NCBI RefSeq assembly: GCF_000172155.1
Contig: NZ_ABIZ01000001.1
Coordinates: 3,195,105 to 3,259,104, forward strand
Direction of reading: 5' to 3'
From: Verrucomicrobium spinosum DSM 4136 = JCM 18804
GTDB taxonomy: Bacteria; Verrucomicrobiota; Verrucomicrobiia; Verrucomicrobiales; Verrucomicrobiaceae
Length of the DNA stretch: 64,000 nt
Under the pieces are notes generated by a model. The model had not been told where the DNA came from. It saw only the letters and a program-made list of their open reading frames with translations, and searched no databases. This document shows positions 61,817-64,000 of this stretch, piece after piece. Position 1 is the stretch's first letter. Each line of letters begins with the position of its first letter. The position numbers were made by a program, and so were the translations under genes.

Positions 61817-62760
61817 AATATCTTTCTGCCTCCAACGCCATGTCAGCAGCTTCCCATCGCCGCTCGCGGTTCGACGCGAGCGATTTCCACCTTGGCTCCG
61901 TGGAACTCCTTCTCATGCGCCTTGGCTTTGCGCTTCTCGTGTTTTTTGCCATCAAGTGGGAGGTGTCCGGCTTGGGTGCCGCCGATCCCAAAAAACTCAC
62001 CGGTCTGACTCATCTGATCAATCTGGACTGGCTGCAGTCCCTGAGCCCCATCTGGCTTTGGCAGACCGTCACCATCTTGGGTCTCGTCTCCTACGTGGCG
62101 GGCATTGCCCCTGCCTTGGCATTGTTTCCGGCCTTGTTCTTCAGCATCGGGATTGGCACTCTGGCCAACTCGCAGGGTGCTGCGAACCACAGTACTCAGC
62201 TGATTTCCATGATCTTGCTGGGGCAGTTCATCGCCTACATCTGGCCCAGGAGGCAGGAGCTGGGTGGTCCGCCTTCCACATGGGCGTTCCCTGATCTGGC
62301 CGTGCACCAGAAGGTGGTGTATGTCTCGATGGTGATCTTTGCCGCCAGCTACGTGGTCTGCGGCTGGGTGAAGCTGGACAACTCGGACTGGAAGTGGATT
62401 CAAAATGTCCCCAATCTTTCGGTTGAACTCCAAAAGAGCAACTGGAGCGAGTATTACGATACTCTCACTCCGGTCCCGGACTCCCTACAGTCGGTCGTGA
62501 CGATGATGAATGAGCACCCCAACTTTGCCCGGGTGCTCTTTGGCAGCGGCTTGCTGATCGAGCTCTTTGCCTTCCTGGCACTGATGGGGCGGCGTTGGGC
62601 CTTCTTCTACGGGGTGATCATCATTCTGTTCCACCTCAGTGTGAGCCGCCTCATGCAGCTCGACTTCTGGTATCACATGGGGGCGGCTTTGGTCTTCCTC
62701 GTGAACCTGCCTGGCTTGAGGAAGACCTTTGTTGGCAAGCCTGACCGGCTGATGCTGTAG
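61813..62760 (+). CDS. HTTM-like integral membrane protein
   Basis: A 315-residue protein with about 7-8 helices: LLLMRLGFALLVFFAIKWEV, LWQTVTILGLVSYVAGIAPAL, LISMILLGQFIAYIW, VYVSMVIFAASYVVCGWVKLDN and a C-terminal LMQLDFWYHMGAALVFLVNL. The layout resembles HTTM-domain proteins, relatives of vitamin-K-dependent gamma-carboxylase, but the full HTTM motif set is not evident, so 'HTTM-like' is a cautious label. It is coupled to the previous gene by ATGA and ends at a strong terminator, so the two form a small operon. Its substrate is unknown. Confidence 0.65.
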   Translation: MKYLSASNAMSAASHRRSRFDASDFHLGSVELLLMRLGFALLVFFAIKWEVSGLGAADPKKLTGLTHLINLDWLQSLSPIWLWQTVTILGLVSYVAGIAPALALFPALFFSIGIGTLANSQGAANHSTQLISMILLGQFIAYIWPRRQELGGPPSTWAFPDLAVHQKVVYVSMVIFAASYVVCGWVKLDNSDWKWIQNVPNLSVELQKSNWSEYYDTLTPVPDSLQSVVTMMNEHPNFARVLFGSGLLIELFAFLALMGRRWAFFYGVIIILFHLSVSRLMQLDFWYHMGAALVFLVNLPGLRKTFVGKPDRLML

Positions 62761-62786
62761 TGGTCCATTTCCAGAGAAGTTTTGAA

Positions 62787-62813
62787 GCGGGGCCCGATGG
62801 GTCCCGCTTTTTT
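62787..62813 (+). terminator. Intrinsic terminator after the HTTM-like gene
   Basis: Nine-base stem GCGGGGCCC/GGGTCCCGC (62787-62795 with 62799-62807, one G-U), loop GAT, then six T. It lies 27 bases after the stop and is the strongest intrinsic terminator in the window. Confidence 0.95.
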
Positions 62814-62934
62814 AGGGGAATTTGCGCATGCGCGCTCAAGCGTCATCTATGGGGATCTCTCCGGGAGATTAACCAAATTGTTACGGGATTGTCACGGCAC
62901 CGTTAGTTCGGGGCGATAGCATGACAGAATCCTC

Positions 62935-64000
62935 ATGTCACGCCCTTCCGATGATGCTACTCATTCCTCCAGTTCTGCCCCGTCCGCTCATTTGCAGTCC
63001 GTCCACGTCCGTCTGAGGGCGTTGGTGAGCCGGTTCCGGCTGCCTTTGTGGAACGCGCTGTTCCTCTTCGTGGGATTTCAGATGGTGCGTGTGTTGCTTG
63101 TGGCGAGGTTTCACCCAGTGGAGCCGCAGCCTCTGGGCTCCTACGCGCGCCTCTTTTTGGTGGGCTTGCACAGGGATCTGGTGGTGTCTCTGCTGCTGAG
63201 CACGCCGCTTGGCTTGTGGTGTGCCATGACTTCGAGCCGCGGTGCAAAACCTCCCGGCAGGGGGGGGAGGGCGCTGCTCACAAGTTTCTTGGCGTTTTCC
63301 TGGCTGCTCCAGGTGTTCCTGATGGTGGCGGAGTTGAATTTCTTTGCCGAGTTCAATTCTCGGTTCAATACGGTGGCGATCGATTACCTGATCTATCCAC
63401 ATGAGGTCTTTGCCAATATGTACCAGTCGTTTCCGCTGGGTTGGATTCTCGGGGGTGTGACGGCGGGTGGCTCGGTGATCACGTGGCTGCTGCTGAAGCT
63501 GGCAGGCCCGGCCCGCCAGGTGCCCAGGAGTTCTTCCATCTCTGCCCCGCGGCGCGCTGGTTCTGCGTTAAGCTGGGTGTTGCCCGTGGTCCTGCTTACG
63601 GCGACTCTGCCTCTCGTCCCATGGCAGCAGAGTCATGACCGGGTGATGAACGAGCTGGGGAACAATGGGCTGGTCGCAGGGGTGACCGCAGCGGTGACGC
63701 GAAATCTGGACTATACTGCCTTCTATCCGCACATGGACCGTGAGGCGGCCTACCGTAGGGTGAAGGCGCTGTTGGCCACACCGGATGCGACTTATGTGGA
63801 CCCGCACGACGTGTACAATCTCCGCCGCCGGATCCATGGCCGGCCGGGCACCCGGCCTTTCAACGTGTGTCTGCTCATGGAGGAGAGCCTGGGCAGCGAG
63901 TTCTGGGGCAGTCTGGGCCGAACCAAGAAAGACGGCACTCCTCACACCCTCACCCCGCACCTGGACCGGTTGGCGAACGAGGAAGGCTGGCTGTTTGACA
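62935..64000 (+). CDS. LTA-synthase-like membrane sulfatase, 3'-partial
   Basis: First 355 codons of a large membrane enzyme. After a Ser-rich cytosolic head come five membrane segments: about LWNALFLFVGFQMVRVLLVA, LFLVGLHRDLVVSLLLS, FLAFSWLLQVFLMVAELNFF, FPLGWILGGVTAGGSVITWLL and SWVLPVVLLTATLPLVPW. An external domain begins with RPFNVCLLMEESLGSEFWG, the position of the metal-binding Glu and the start of the LTA synthase/alkaline-phosphatase fold. Family members transfer glycerol-phosphate or phosphoethanolamine groups, or act as sulfatases, in envelope glycans. The catalytic Thr would lie beyond the edge. No frame break is seen. The start is ATG 62935, without a clear ribosome site. Confidence 0.85.
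   Translation, partial: MSRPSDDATHSSSSAPSAHLQSVHVRLRALVSRFRLPLWNALFLFVGFQMVRVLLVARFHPVEPQPLGSYARLFLVGLHRDLVVSLLLSTPLGLWCAMTSSRGAKPPGRGGRALLTSFLAFSWLLQVFLMVAELNFFAEFNSRFNTVAIDYLIYPHEVFANMYQSFPLGWILGGVTAGGSVITWLLLKLAGPARQVPRSSSISAPRRAGSALSWVLPVVLLTATLPLVPWQQSHDRVMNELGNNGLVAGVTAAVTRNLDYTAFYPHMDREAAYRRVKALLATPDATYVDPHDVYNLRRRIHGRPGTRPFNVCLLMEESLGSEFWGSLGRTKKDGTPHTLTPHLDRLANEEGWLFD

Overview
The window is GC-rich, gene-dense bacterial chromosome, most likely from the Verrucomicrobiota (Verrucomicrobiaceae/Verrucomicrobium-like). That is an inference from the gene repertoire: PEP-CTERM and choice-of-anchor A surface proteins, a DUF1080 protein, a DUF1343/NamZ-type lipoprotein, a XylR-type LacI/AraC regulator, a secreted PL10 pectate lyase fused to an SGNH esterase, and many long lineage-type secreted proteins. 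Few genes have a strong Shine-Dalgarno sequence, so several starts were placed from domain boundaries or signal peptides.

Region by region. 1-6 kb: the 3' part of bifunctional proline catabolic PutA, a Leu/Glu/Val-type amino acid dehydrogenase and an OPT oligopeptide transporter form an amino-acid/peptide use block. 6-9.4 kb: a XylR-like regulator diverges from a PEP-CTERM protein, whose 3' end overlaps a convergent RlmI-type rRNA methyltransferase. 9.6-13 kb: an outer-membrane barrel, a cysteine (isochorismatase-like) hydrolase and an NCS2-like permease look like an uptake-and-hydrolysis set for a nitrogenous compound. 13.4-19 kb: cupin, glycine-rich RRM protein, an IclR regulator divergent from a secreted FAD oxidoreductase with SLH-like repeats, and a DUF1080 protein. 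18.8-25 kb: glutaminase-STAS-cNMP fusion, ABC ATPase, choice-of-anchor A PEP-CTERM protein, MFS exporter. 25-33.5 kb: glycolate oxidase pair GlcD/GlcF, NamZ-like lipoprotein, RsfS with a histone-H1-like tail, CinA, and a membrane-anchored Ig/FnIII protein.

33.5-37.8 kb holds a secreted esterase, several small hypotheticals, tRNA-Ala(CGC) and an inverted, degenerate tRNA-Ala copy. 37.8-43.8 kb holds a TonB-dependent siderophore receptor and the secreted pectinase gene, cut in two by an intact 1,237-bp ISAs1-family element with 17-bp terminal inverted repeats and a 9-bp target duplication. 44-50.3 kb holds a DUF5916 outer-membrane protein, small lipoproteins and a minus-strand cluster with a PP2C phosphatase and a 2H-phosphoesterase-like protein. 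50.3-59 kb is an envelope block: a helical secreted protein, an OB-like anchored protein and an ABCG-type transporter on one strand; an AsmA-like protein, a TPR protein and an OB-fold secreted protein on the other. 59-64 kb: a GAF histidine kinase, a decayed 0.7-kb stretch with apparent remnants of a response regulator and an HTH protein, tRNA-Thr(CGT), an ATGA-coupled membrane pair, a strong terminator, and the 5' part of an LTA-synthase-like sulfatase that runs off the window.

I saw no CRISPR array, rRNA, prophage or obvious antiphage system. The clearest event is the IS insertion. The least explained modules are the PP2C/2H cluster, the barrel-hydrolase-permease set and the ABCG/OB/helical trio.
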